A stretch of DNA of 64,000 bases from Coffea arabica (GCF_036785885.1 NC_092326.1:44097072-44161071); one strand, 5' to 3'. Shown: positions 20,941 through 32,794, counted from the first letter of the stretch. Notes: a model not told the origin generated them from the sequence alone. Translations and numbers: made by a program.

Positions 20941-22520
20941 TTATCCTTCCATCATATTTTCGATGTTGCTCATTTCTTCTGGTCCCATTGTTTCCCAATA
21001 ATGATCATCATTATATTCTTCATCTGTTTCGATATCCAAATGCCTTGCTCCTGTGCTCATATAATATCCTTCCAAATATTTTTCAAAGACTTCTGGATAA
21101 TTGGTACTTATAGTGAAATCTTTTTCTAACTTAAACCTGTATGGGACATATATCTTTTGTATCTTATTTTCATATACTAACCTAATTCTATTTTCCCATT
21201 GATCTATGAAATGTCTGTAGGCTAATTGGATCATTTTAGCATTTATCAATTGTTCTTTTAATGCTAATGGACATTCCACAAGACTGTCGCTGATTTTCTC
21301 TAATTCTTCTGTTGTCCTTCTTGCTGGTGGTATATTGCTAACTGTAATCATCATTCTATGTATTGCTGGTTCTATGTCAAAAAGTCCTGTCCATTCTGCT
21401 GGTGCTGTTTTGATATGTACAGTTGCCCACTGTCCATAGTCTAACATTTTTCTGATGAAATATCCAAGATGAGTTCCAAGACAATGAGTATCCTCTGGAT
21501 TTGTAACAATAATTTTTTCCAGAAATCCGGTATCCATAAGAAATTGAGGTGTTGAAATAACTCTTTCCCCATTTATTCTCAGTATCTTTGGGGATGAATA
21601 TTTTGATAAGATAATAGTAGCTTTTAGGAAAAAATTACTGAGTGTATGTATACAATGGTTATTTAATTTCTGGTGGTCACAGGCTTCTGGGTTGTTAGGG
21701 CAATGTTTTTCTGGGTCGATGAAGAAAGATGGATGTAGTCTAATGGCTGCTGTATTTCTAATTGGATCTTTTGCTATTTCATAAAAGTGTTGTTGGACTG
21801 CCATTAATTTTAAATAATATTGGGCTTGGGCTTTTTGGCTAATAATTTCTTGGATATGCAAAGAGAGGAAACTAAGTAGATGGTATGGTTTAAAGAATAT
21901 TCTAGACTTAAGAAATTCAAATGGTCTTTCTGAAAAGTGCTTTCTTTTATAAAGATTGGCTGTTTTATTGGGCCGGATGAAGAACTGACCATTTGAGATG
22001 CTGTATGAGACAGCTTTCCTTTGAGCTCCCCAATCTCAGAAATTTGTGAGAGAATAGTATATCCTTGTTAGCCTGAGATCTTATACATTTCTTTGAGTTG
22101 TTCAGTTAAAAATTTTATCTTTTCTTTTTGAGAAAAATCTTCTTCTTCAAAATTTCTACACTTTAAATTTAAACTTCTAATAGCTTGCTCCATACTTTTG
22201 CAATGTCTACAAAATTCTATTCTGTTTGTGTTATCTTTTTCTAATGCATATTGATAATTTCTACTGCTACTAGGGGCATCTGTATGTTGATATACTGGCA
22301 TCCTCATGCTATCCATGCTAGCTTTAGGATCTACATAAAATGTTGTTCCTATATTTTGCCTAGCAAATTCTAATGCTTCATGTATGCTATGAAATGCTTT
22401 CCATAAAGGATTATGAAAATAATTTATTTGTTCTATAACGAAAATCCATTTGGAATAGATTCCAGGTGGTTTTCCTTTAATTACTACGTAATATGAAAAA
22501 TTTTGTTTTGGAAGATTACT
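20941..22520 (-). pseudogene. pararetrovirus ORF4, copy B (viroplasmin-like domain retained)
   Basis: Reading leftwards: a viroplasmin/RNase H1 N-domain-like block at about 22510-22350 (YYVVIKGKPPGIYSKW, then PLWKAFHSIHEALEF), the coiled-coil region at 22316-22068, then the conserved C-terminal region in one frame from 21861 to a stop at 20941. Frames are shifted near 22070 and 21860. In caulimoviruses the viroplasmin domain belongs to the P6 transactivator that forms inclusion bodies; whether this ORF acts likewise is unknown. Confidence 0.75.
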
Positions 22521-22704
22521 AAAATAAAATGCTAAGATATTAAGATTTCTAACTTTATCAGTGATATTTCTGCTATTCCAGAGGTTATTTAAGATATCCT
22601 GCTGGATGTCTTCTAAATTACCTTCCTCTTGGCTATGGAAATGTAGACTTGTACCTTTAGGGTACTTTGTAAGTTCTCACTGGCCAATTTTGACTTTCTG
22701 GAAG

Positions 22705-24553
22705 TTATGTGCCATCTGCTGAGAGTTCAGAAGAATTGTTAAAAAGTCGTGATAAAAAATCTGCTAAATTATTATCTTTACCCTTAATGTGTTCGAAAAC
22801 TACTTTATATCCATTACCAATAATACTATCTACAAAATTTAACCATCTTCTAGTAGAACTCCTTTTTTCATTATATTTATCAAAAAACTTTTTTATTGCT
22901 TCACAGTCTGTTCTAATAGTTATTTCAGATTTGTTGATTATAAAAAGTCTGAAATTATCCAAACTATACTTTACTGCTAATAATTCATTATCTATACTAC
23001 TTCTATTGCCTTTTTCTTTATATTTTCCACTAGCGTATCTACAGATTTGTTCATTGTTTTTATCGCTATATTTATTTGATTTTGCAAAAAGAACTGCTCC
23101 CCATCCGGTACTACTGTCATCACATTCTATTATCAAGTAATCTGTGTCTAATGGTAATTTTAGATCATGTAAATTGCCTATTGTTTGTTTAATTTCTTGT
23201 ATTAGTTTGACGTCTTCTCTATTAAAGAATTTTTGTCATTTTAAAGAGGTTTTATTATACAATGGTGCTACTAGGTTATTTAAATTTTTAATAAAAGGTC
23301 TTGCATAATTTAATAATCCTAAGAATTGTTGAAGTTTCTTTGTTTCTTCTATCTTATCTGGAAATTCTAAAACCTTTTTACAAATATGTGGTTGTAATTT
23401 TATTTTTCCTTATCCTATTTCTGTTCCTAAAAATTCTATATTTTTTTCTAAAAAATTGTGCTTTTTTATTACTGATTATTATTCCATGTTTAATAAATTC
23501 TGAGAAAACTAATTTTAGATGACTTACATGTTCTTCTTTGTTTTTTGAAAATACTAATATATCATCTATATATACCCTGACAAAATCTTTATATTTATTA
23601 AAAATATTATCCATTTTTCTTTGAAATATGGCTGGTGTATTTTTTAACCCAAAAGGCATTACTAACCACTCATAGTGTCCTAAAGGACATGTAAAAGTTG
23701 TCCATTCTATACTTTCTCTATGCATTTTTACCTGCCAAAATCCTGACTTACAATCAAATTTACTAAAAATATATCTATATTGGATTCTATTTATTAACTC
23801 ATTTTTATCTGGTATATCATAGCTATCTTCTTTAGTATTGTTATTTAATCTTTTATAATTTATTACCATTCTGCTTTTTCCTCTAACTATTTCACTATGT
23901 TTTTTAACTATGAATGCTGCACTTCTGTATGGACTAGTACTTCTTCTAATTATTTTTAACTTATTTAGATCAGCTATATGCATTTCGAATTCTTTTATAT
24001 CATCATTACTAGCTTCTATTTTTGCTGTGCTAATTTTTAAATTTGGATTTAAAATATCTAACTTACATTCTGTTTTGTCCTTATCCCAATGAATAGTTGG
24101 ATTTTCTCCAAAAATTTCTAATTTTTCTAATTCACTTATTAGTTGGTCTATATCTCTATGTCCTGTTTCTAACAGATCATATAATTTTTCATTATTTAAA
24201 ATAGTTTCTATTGTGTCATAATTTTCTATCTCTAAATATTCTTCAAATTCTTTATCTTCTAAATAGTTTTGAATTCTTTGTGACGAATATAAAGGCCTTT
24301 CTCCAGTCATCTCCATATTGTCAAAAGAATTAGTTTTTTGATTCTTCCCCCTATATTCCTGGGTTGAATCATTCTTACAGCTATCTTTAATATCACATTT
24401 ACAATTATCTTTTTCTTCTAGTCTTAAGAGTCTTATTTGTTTGTTTGTAAATTTATCATCTTTATTTATTTTAGATTTATTGCTTGCTAAAAAAGTATTA
24501 TATGGTAGAAAATGTTCTCTAAGAAATGTTAATCCCGTTCTGGTAAGAATCAT
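22705..24553 (-). pseudogene. pararetrovirus RT and RNase H, copy B
   Basis: RT readable from 24553 to about 23430 in one long frame, with RMVINYKRLN, FDCKSGFWQV, CPLGHYEWLVMPFG and YIDDILVFS. A frameshift follows near 23440. RNase H is readable at 23136-22705 with IECDDSSTGWG, DNELLAVKYS, RTDCEAI and, unlike copy A, a C-terminal GKDNNLADFLSR supplying the fourth acidic residue. The domain between them (about 23440-23140) contains a stop. Predicted non-functional. Confidence 0.9.
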
Positions 24554-24559
24554 GCCATG

Positions 24560-25149
24560 ATATGCCTATAAAATAAATGATAGTCCTAATATCATTTGAT
24601 AAGAAAAACTTCTAATATATATTTCTGTTACCGGATATGGTTGTGTACAGTGTATGCTATCTATTTCAAAAAATAATAAAGAATTATGTAATGTTGTATC
24701 ATATGTATATGTACTTCCATCCATTTGTCTAGCCGTTCTAATATGGTGTGCTTTTTCATAATATTTTTCTGAAATTAATTCTTGTTGGATTACTATATTA
24801 CTAGCCCTGTGTCTATTACTGCTAATAATTGTGTTTCAAAATCTCCTATTTTTATTCGAGTTTTTACTTCTATGGATGTTATATTTGATGTTCCTGCTTG
24901 TAATAATTCTAGATCATAATTATGTTTTATTTCTTCTATTTCTGGAAAGATTTCTAGATCTATGTTTTCTATAGATATTTCTTTTTCCACTGTTTTTTCT
25001 TTGTTTAATTTTTCTATCTTTTGTTCTAATTGGTCAACCTTATTTTCTAAAATTCTTATTCTTCTTTCCAAATAATGTTCTAAAGGCACATTTTTTTCGA
25101 TTTTTTCTTTTTTAGTATTTTCTATTAAAACATATTCCTGTGCAAACTT
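24560..25149 (-). pseudogene. pararetrovirus protease and linker, copy B
   Basis: Reading leftwards from 25089: a coiled-coil linker (ERRIRILENKVDQLEQKIEK), then directly into LLAVIDTG of the protease at about 24810 with no break between capsid and protease, unlike copy A. Immediately after DTG the frame shifts and stops (24793). The remainder to about 24560 corresponds to the protease C-terminus. Continuity here supports an ancestral capsid-protease-RT polyprotein. Confidence 0.75.
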
Positions 25150-26730
25150 GAAATATATTTATATGTTATATATGTTATATATTATATATTATACAAATAT
25201 TTACATACATTAATATTATACATAATATAATATAATATACATAATATGTAATATTGTATACATAAATGTATAAATATTTATACATAATATATTATGTACA
25301 TTATATTATAATATATATATTATTAATGTACTTTCATTATTATGTACATTATTGTGTATAATAATGTATAATAAAGTTATGTATAATATATAATATACAT
25401 AATATGTAATAATGTATAAATGTATATTATGTATATTATATTATATATATACAATATTATGTATATTATACAAATTGCAAAATTTTATATTATATATTTA
25501 TATATTATATAAATATTTATATAATGAAATATACAATAAATATTACAAATTGAAATATTATATAAACACCATATTTATTAATATTCAAATATTTATAATT
25601 AATATTAATGTATATTATATATATTAAATATTTATAAATAATATATTTATATATTCAAATTATATATAATTTATTTATTTAATGTATATGTTTATATATT
25701 TATAATATATTTATACAAAAAATATATATTACAAAATTATATATAATATAATATAATATATATTATATAGATTATACATTTATATAAATGTACATTTATA
25801 CATAATATATATATTTATGTATATTTATAATTTACATTTATATTATGTATTATATATAATATAATACATTTACACATTTATATTAATATACATTATATTA
25901 ATTTTACATTTATACATAATATTAATACATTTATATATTTATATTAATTATATTAATACATTTATACATAATATTAATATATATTTATGATATATTAATT
26001 TATACATTTATATAATATTCATTTATAATTTATATATTTATAATAATATACACTTATACATTTCTAAATATATTTATATTATGTATTAGATATAATATAA
26101 TACATTTATATATTTTTATATAAATATATAAATATATTTAATTATAAATATTTATAAATGTATTATAAATGCATAAATATATATTTATATAAAATTTATA
26201 ATTTATAATTTATAATTTTTACATTTATATAATATTCATTTATAATTTATACATTTATAATAATATACATTTATATATTTATAAATATAAATATATTATG
26301 TATTATGTATAATATAATACATTTATAATATATTGATATATTTTTATATAAATATATAAATATATTTATTTATAAATATTTATAAATGTATTATAAATGC
26401 ATAAATGTATATAAATATAAAAATATATAAATTATAAATTATAAAATACTCAAAAATATGTTTTAAAAATACCTCTAAAAATAATCCAAAAAACATCTAC
26501 AGTAAAAGTTTTTCATATAGTTTTTGAAAAACAACCCCAAAAACAACTAATCCAAACGGACTTGTATTTCAAAAACGAAATGCTACAGTATTGTTTTTGA
26601 AAAACAACCCCAAAAACAGCTAATCCAAACGGACCCTTATTCTTCTTTCCAAATAATGTTCTAAAGGCACATTTTTTTCGATTTTTTCTTTTTTAGTATT
26701 TTCTATTAAAACATATTCCTGTGCAAACTT
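25055..26730. repeat. 1.49-kb AT-rich insertion (25150-26635) between 95-bp direct repeats
   Basis: The 95-bp stretch CTTATTCTTCTTTCC...GTGCAAACTT occurs at 25055-25149 and 26636-26730 and is present once in copy A. Between the copies lies sequence made almost wholly of TAT/ATA words with local palindromes. Its last 180 bp are different: two tandem units containing AAAAACAACCCCAAAAACA and AATCCAAACGGAC. On the minus strand that end begins GGTCCGTTTGGATTAGCTG, resembling the terminus of a common AT-rich plant repeat. No coding content. A 95-bp flanking duplication is far too long for a normal transposase target duplication and points to repair synthesis. Confidence 0.85.
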
Positions 26731-27673
26731 TTCTAAACAGTATTTGCATCATTTTATATAACATAGCTGACATTGAAACCTTAATTCTATTGACGGATAT
26801 TTATTACAGTTATAACATGCTTTACTATAATTTCCTTTCCTATGTTCCCATTTATGGATACATTCTACATCAACTAATTCTAAGTCTTCCAATACTTTAA
26901 AATCTTCTTTCATTTCTTCTAAATATATATTATCCATGATAGTTCTGTTTTCTGATTTTTCTAAAATTTCATCTATAAAACTTGTGTCTTCTTGTTTTAT
27001 AAAATCTGTTAAATTTAAGTCTTCAGATACTATACTATAAATACTTTCTGTCTCTAGTATATTATCATGTATTTCTATTAAATCTTCCGAAAATAATTCT
27101 ATTAAGTGAGCTTCTCTATTAAAAGAGTTATGTTTTTGTGGACAATTTGTTGCTAAATGATTTGGTTGTTTACAAATAAAACAAGATAATCTATTTCCAT
27201 AAGTTCTTTCTGGTCTATATCTTCTAACATGATGTTCTTTTTTGAGAAATGGTTTTCTAGCTTTGCTTTTCTTAAGATAATATTGTTTTCTAGGGTATAT
27301 TTTATAATTTTTATAAGGCTTTCTATATTTTCTTTTTTCTTTATCTTTTTCTCCATATTTTTGTGGTGTGTATATTTCTGAGCAAAAACTATATTCTCCT
27401 TTTAATTGTCTTTGTATTTTTATAAAAGTACATTCTTCTACTAGTCTATTGATTATAAATTTTACTGCCGTACTCACATTTTTTAATATTGGTTCCATGG
27501 GCGTTGCTTTGTATAAGGTATATATTTTCTTTCCTAAGTCGTCTGGTAATTTTGCAAATAATTTTTCTATAATTCCTTCATCATAAAAACATCCTACTAA
27601 ACAACTATAATATAAAAAGTCTTGTAAAAAAGGTTTAATATATTTCCAGTTTCTAATTGATAATTGTTCTAGT
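26636..27673 (-). pseudogene. pararetrovirus capsid C-terminal part with zinc knuckle, copy B
   Basis: Reading leftwards from about 27670: the capsid core (frame disturbed before 27498), the basic stretch, the CCHC knuckle CFICKQPNHLATNC (about 27185-27145) and the acidic/Cys region down to 26749, where a stop precedes the AT-rich insertion. The N-terminal half of the capsid is gone. Close to copy A, with scattered substitutions. Confidence 0.85.
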
Positions 27674-28020
27674 AACTTATTACAGGAACGGATTCCTGGT
27701 ATGAGAGCAACTTATTATAGGAACGGATTCCCAAGTGCGAACCTTTAGTACGTGGAGCAGAGGAGAGAGTGTGCAGTGAAGCAGAGCTTCTTTCTCTCAA
27801 TCTTGTTTAGTCCGATATACCACAGATCTTGTTACAGAAAATCTTTTTATTTTTATATTTTCCTTGTTCTTCTAATTTTTGTCTTTCTATTGATTTTAAT
27901 TCAGAGTATTTATACCAAAGTAAATCTATTTTTGCTTGTCTTAAATTTTTTAGAAATGATGCGGGATGGTGGTGTGCTACTTTAGATAATCCAGCGTCTT
28001 CTATTTGTATATGTGCTAAA
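27674..28020 (-). pseudogene. pararetrovirus leader and truncated ORF1, copy B
   Basis: Matches copy A from 11110 back to about 10765: the two AATAAGTT tandem units, the leader with CTCTCTCCTCTGCTCCACGT, then the C-terminal two thirds of ORF1. It fuses directly to capsid sequence at 27673/27674, so the primer binding site is absent. The outer end dissolves into a short tandem repeat. Confidence 0.8.
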
Positions 28021-28081
28021 CTTACTCAATTAGCGTCTTCTATATTTGTATATGTGCTAAACTTACTCAATTAGCGTCTTC
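27983..28081. repeat. 43-bp tandem repeat at the outer edge of copy B
   Basis: The unit containing GCGTCTTCTATaTTTGTATATGTGCTAAACTTACTCAA is present about 2.3 times. The first half of each unit is ORF1 sequence; ACTTACTCAATTA is new. It looks like slippage or repair at the virus-host junction. Confidence 0.8.
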
Positions 28082-28382
28082 TAATTGATAATAGATCTAA
28101 TGGTTGGTCCAAGTAACTTTTGAGTCCAAATTTACTAGTTCAAAATGGTTAACTCAACTTACTCAATAGCCAAAGAACCAATCTTATAAACCATTCTTTT
28201 CCTTTATTCACTTTTGATGTGGGATACCTCACTATCTTTAAAGCCCTACTGTAACTTTGATGGTAGAGTCTCATCTTCTAGTATTTTACAAAGACAGAAC
28301 CAACCAAAACTGGAAAACTGAAATTCACTATTTGAATCAAAAGACTCGAAACGGTAGCAGCATTTCCCACTCCCCTTGGTCA

Positions 28383-31300
28383 TCAGTTGTTTTTGGCAAT
28401 AGCAACGGCCTGCCTTGCACCCACAGAAAAGAACTCACTGATCACCTCCAGAGGCATGCCCTTAGTTTCTGGAACCTTCAAGAACGCAAAGAACCAGGAA
28501 ATGATGCACACCACTGCATATGTCCCAAAAACACCACCCAGTCCCATTGAAGACAGCATCACAGGCAGCGTATACGTTACGATGATGTCTCCGATCCAAT
28601 ATGTGAGGCAACATAGAGCGATGCAGACCCCGCGTACCCGCGTCGGAAATATCTCTGAACAAAGTATGTTCGGAACCGGACCGAATCCCATGACAAAAAA
28701 GCAGAAGTAGAGCACCACACAAACTGTCGAAACGGCTGCATTTCCAACCTTGCCCATGTTAACTACGCTTCCGATCACTAAAATCACCAGTGTCATGAGA
28801 AGCACAGGGATGGTCCAGAGCAATAAACTCCTGAAACAACATTGGAAAAAACTTTGACAGATGCTACTCGTAGTCACAAATGCAAATTACTACTATTATC
28901 CATGTCTTCTCAAAGTTTCAAGCCACTAATATGCACAAGTACATGGATCAATCACGACGACAAGCACATGTCTCCTCTAGGAAATGCTTCCTTGCTGACA
29001 GTCAATTTACACACAGTCAGATGCAAGTAAGCTTCCTTATATGGCAAGAACATATCAACTTTTGGAGTCATGGAAATCCATTTATCTTGTTCTAAAATTT
29101 ACTGGTCATAACAAAAAAAAAAAAAAAAAGATAAAGAGAGTGCTTTTGAATTGAATGTGACACTGACATGAGATGATACTTTAATTTTAGAACAAAGACC
29201 GACATTATGTCTTTAAATCAATATGCTCTGAAGATCAATCTCACATCTACAAGTAAAACGACTTAGTATATGATTAAGAAATGAAACGCCTGACAAAAGT
29301 TTCAAGAACCTACCTTCTGCCAGCTATATCCACAAGCCTCATGGCAATAGCTATGGACGGCAACATCAACAAAGTAGTAATAGCACTGATAAGCAAAGAT
29401 GCAGATGCTGAACTGATGCCAATATTTGACAGAAGAACTCCTACGCCTGCCTCCTCAAGAATCTGGGGAGTGTAGTACAGCACACCATTTATACCTGAGA
29501 GCTGCACATGATGAAGCAAGTTAAACCCTGAAAATGACACAAATACCAACACTAATAAACTGTAACAAATGACTGTGCTCCAAAAGCCTCCCTGTATATC
29601 TCTATTGAAGAAGATCTTACCTGGAAATGGTTTTAGGGGATTGATAAACAGTGCTATATTTTGATTTTACTGACAACACAAATGGAAAATTTTCCGGAAC
29701 AAATCCAAAACAAACATGTTGTATGACAAAAGGAAGAATGACAGACAATAGTTACTTCATAAAATTTCTAAACAACGTAAAGCACAATGCTGATAAACTG
29801 AAAAAGTCATATATCACTAAGTGTTAAGACCCTAGTCATCAAATGTTGCTACGAATTGAATATCTACTTAGAACAGATATGAGAATGAAAATCCCCCAAC
29901 TAAACGATACACAGAGGAAACCAAAATGTCTGAATTTTTTGCAGGAAATAGTTACCTGCTGAAGCAATTCAATTCCAATTCCAACGACCAATGCATGCTT
30001 AACTCCAGGCTCAAGTAGGTCCTTCCAACTTGGCCCTTTTGCAGCAGCTTCAGATGGATGAATCATTGCTGGTCCAACAGGATGCTGATCCAATAACTCC
30101 TTTGAATATAGAGCTGGATGACTCACTAAAGCAGCAGCTTGTATGAATTCGCCACCTGCAGGCACATCATCACCATGAACTGAGACCACAGAACCTCTGC
30201 GGGATGCAGAAACACCACCCTCATGCAAATAAATTCTCTTAAACCCTCCTTCTTTCTTTCCATCTTGACCTTCCCTCTCTATCCACTTCCATGCAAGCTG
30301 CCACCCGCCACCAATGCCTGTACTACCAGATGTTTCCCCATTGGCCCCTCGAATAGCAGCACCCTGCCTCATGCTCAAAATACTTCCATGTAAAGGAGGT
30401 CCAGCCATGTCTTTTTCTATGCTGGTTGTCTGACGTGATATTAGTGGGCTTTGTAAATTGTCATCAGATTCAACTCCAGCAGCATCAGATGCATAATCCT
30501 CTCCCTCTCTGCCAAGACTCTCTACATCCCATTCTTCATTTCTAGGTTGATTTCCTGCTACACTAAACATGCTGCCTAAGTGTGGAAAAAACATGCTTCC
30601 TTTGCTCCCAGTATCTGGAAGCTTTTCATGAATGCTTCCAAAGAGGCTAACTAGAGGATCCATAAGGGGAACATTCTGGTTTATTAAGCTTCCTTGTCGA
30701 GATACCGGAGTAAGTACACTTTGCCCAGTAACAGGTTGAGCAACCCAGGACTTTCCTTCTTCAGGACCATACAACCTTATGCGCTCTTTGTCTGCACTCG
30801 GCTCCTGATCTTCAGCAAGTTCATCAGCAGGGGCAATTATGTACTCCTCAATATGTGTTTCACTGCCGATGCCAAGGCCTTCAACTAACAATGCCATCTC
30901 ACCTGTTTGAAAAGAATATAGAAGTCATAGACAAGTAAGAATAAAAATTCAACAAATTTTCCTATGTACAACGGTGAGTTATCTTTGTCAAGTCCATGCA
31001 AAGGCCGAAACGCTCTCAAAACCAATTCAGTTGATAAAAGAAAAAATTTTTGCGGCTATTATACAACAAATATTTTGCAGCTATTCAACCATAAAGCATA
31101 ACGTTTTGATATGGAGGGGAGAAGCCATGCCTATGAATTTGTATGGAAAGGAGGAACGAGCAGAGAAAATTGTTCAAGTCAAAAGTTGAAAAGCAGGGGC
31201 ACAGCCTCAGTGCTTGGGAGAGGTAAGGGGATTTATCTCTCACGTGATTCTGATTTTCTATGCTTCAATCGTATGGTACATCAATTAAAAAGGAAAAATG

Positions 31301-32794
31301 TTGAACATAAACTCAATCCTCCTTTCCCATCAACAAGGACTCCAAGTCAAAACCATGAATTCATCGGCTATGTAGATTCAAATTCTTCTCTCCAGCAAAC
31401 CATCTTAATTGCAAGGCTTCTCCAAATTTTGTCACTTATCAACCCATTTTCCATGGAGGACAGACACTATTCACTCAATTCTCAATTTATAATACTGTTA
31501 ACAAAAGAAATGCACTCTTCTTCTTCTTCACTGGAAAATTGATCATTCCTTCAGGATGTTAAGTACATCACCTGTTTGTTACTTAATTCAAATACCCACA
31601 TCGGAAAAACAAATTCACTGAATCCAAACTTAGAGAACAAGAAAGGAAGGGGATAAATTGACGACCAATCATCCGAGATAGCAATTTTCAGCAAATGAAA
31701 CAAACATAGCATAGACCAAAGTTTTGGGCATATCAACTACTGAAAAAATGATATCTTATATAAAGATAAAGGCATGTTTATTCTGTCAAGAATTGCATTA
31801 TCTCAACCTTCAACAAATATTTGTACAGCTAATGGACACCAAGAACCAACTCACCAGCTACATCTTCCCTGCCACGGAGCCTCTGCAAAACCTGCTTGGC
31901 CTCAATCATCCGCCCTTTACTAACAAGCCATCTAGGAGACTCAGGCAAATAAAGCACTGCTACAGCAAAATAAGCAATCGAAGGAATCGAAAGAACACCA
32001 AGCATTAATCTCCAGCTTGGCGAGCTCGTCAATGACATTCCAAACACCATGCAGTATGACAAAAACATTCCAAGAGAACCACAAAACTGAGGCAAAGTGT
32101 TCAGTAAACCTCTAATTTCTGGAGGCGATGTCTCAGATATGTAGATAGGAACTAAAGTGACAGCCAAGCCAACTCCAAACCCATCAAGCAGCCTTCCCAA
32201 AAGCAGGACATACACATTAGGGGACCAGAACATCACAAGACCACTCACAAAATAAAGGACAGACGAGACTATAAGCATAGGACGACGACCAAGCCAATCA
32301 GCAACACCGCCAGCGAACGTAGTAACCAATACGGCACCAATAAGCGACATGGCCACGATTAAACCTTCTACAGTAGGATCTGACTCCAATTTGAGCTCCC
32401 TCTTTATGAATAGTACAGCCCCTGCATTTTTTTTACAAGAATAAAGCGACAAGTACACATTCTATGTTTCAACAACAAAATACGGGGAAAAACATGCAGT
32501 TATAAAAAACTATATAAGATTTGGAAAAAGGTGCTTGCATATTTGGAAATATAAAATTTGAATAAAATAAATTGTGCAGTGCTTATAAAAGTGTGGACTA
32601 CAAACCAATCCTCGCAAAATGTGACTAATGCTAAATAATAGGCGTCTAGTAAGAATATACATTCACGTTCACACATGCATAGCGAAGACATAACTAGATG
32701 ATGAGAAAGATTTACCAGCAATTGTGGCATTGTCCCATCCTTGCAATAGGTTACCGATTGTAGCGCCAATAGCCACAAGGACTGCTCCACTCAT
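28383..32794 (-). CDS. TST2: tonoplast sugar transporter (TST/TMT family), 742 aa, 5 coding exons
   Basis: Major-facilitator sugar carrier of the vacuolar membrane, importing glucose, fructose or sucrose in exchange for protons. Exons (minus): 32716-32794, 31855-32421, 29956-30902, 29314-29501, 28383-28830, summing to 2229 nt in one frame; 742 aa is the usual family length. Start MSGAVLVAIGATIGN at 32794. Visible: the first helix with GNLLQGWDNATIAGA, the loop motif GGVADWLGRRP, PESPRWLVSKGR after helix 6, the very long hydrophilic loop (about residues 215-525, Ser- and acid-rich) that distinguishes TSTs from other monosaccharide carriers, then LSGINGVLYYTPQ, RLVDIAGRR and the C-terminal PETKGMPLEVI. 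The position next to CPK matches At4g35300 (TMT2) beside CPK5; the TST2 label rests on that synteny. A spliced 5' UTR is likely. The 3' end faces the virus palindrome about 360 bp away. Confidence 0.93.

Larger units (their letters stand above)
20536..28020 (-). mobile_element. endogenous caulimovirid, copy B (inverted)
   Basis: Mirror copy of the virus in copy A: terminal repeat 20536-20629, TATA box near 20657, ORF4, RNase H, RT, protease, capsid zinc knuckle, then leader and part of ORF1. It lacks the stretch matching copy A 11111-13684 (primer site, ORF2, movement protein, capsid N-terminus; junction at 27673/27674) and everything matching 10205 to about 10765. It carries a 1.49-kb AT-rich insertion with a 95-bp flanking duplication. 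It retains the RNase H/viroplasmin segment that copy A has lost. Frames are broken by several small indels, so it is non-functional as it stands. Confidence 0.92.

Noticed and set aside
25412-25627. 71-aa Tyr/Ile-rich open frame
   Set aside because: Translation of the AT-rich insertion; composition is dictated by TAT/ATA repeats.
27674-27700. Copy B deletion explained as integration of a spliced viral RNA
   Set aside because: The joint does not coincide with a GT donor and AG acceptor in copy A (sequence reads AAGTT|ACTAG), so ordinary splicing does not account for it.
10205-28020. A replication-competent integrated virus
   Set aside because: Both copies carry several frameshifts and stops, copy A has a MITE and a deletion, and copy B lacks the movement region and primer site.
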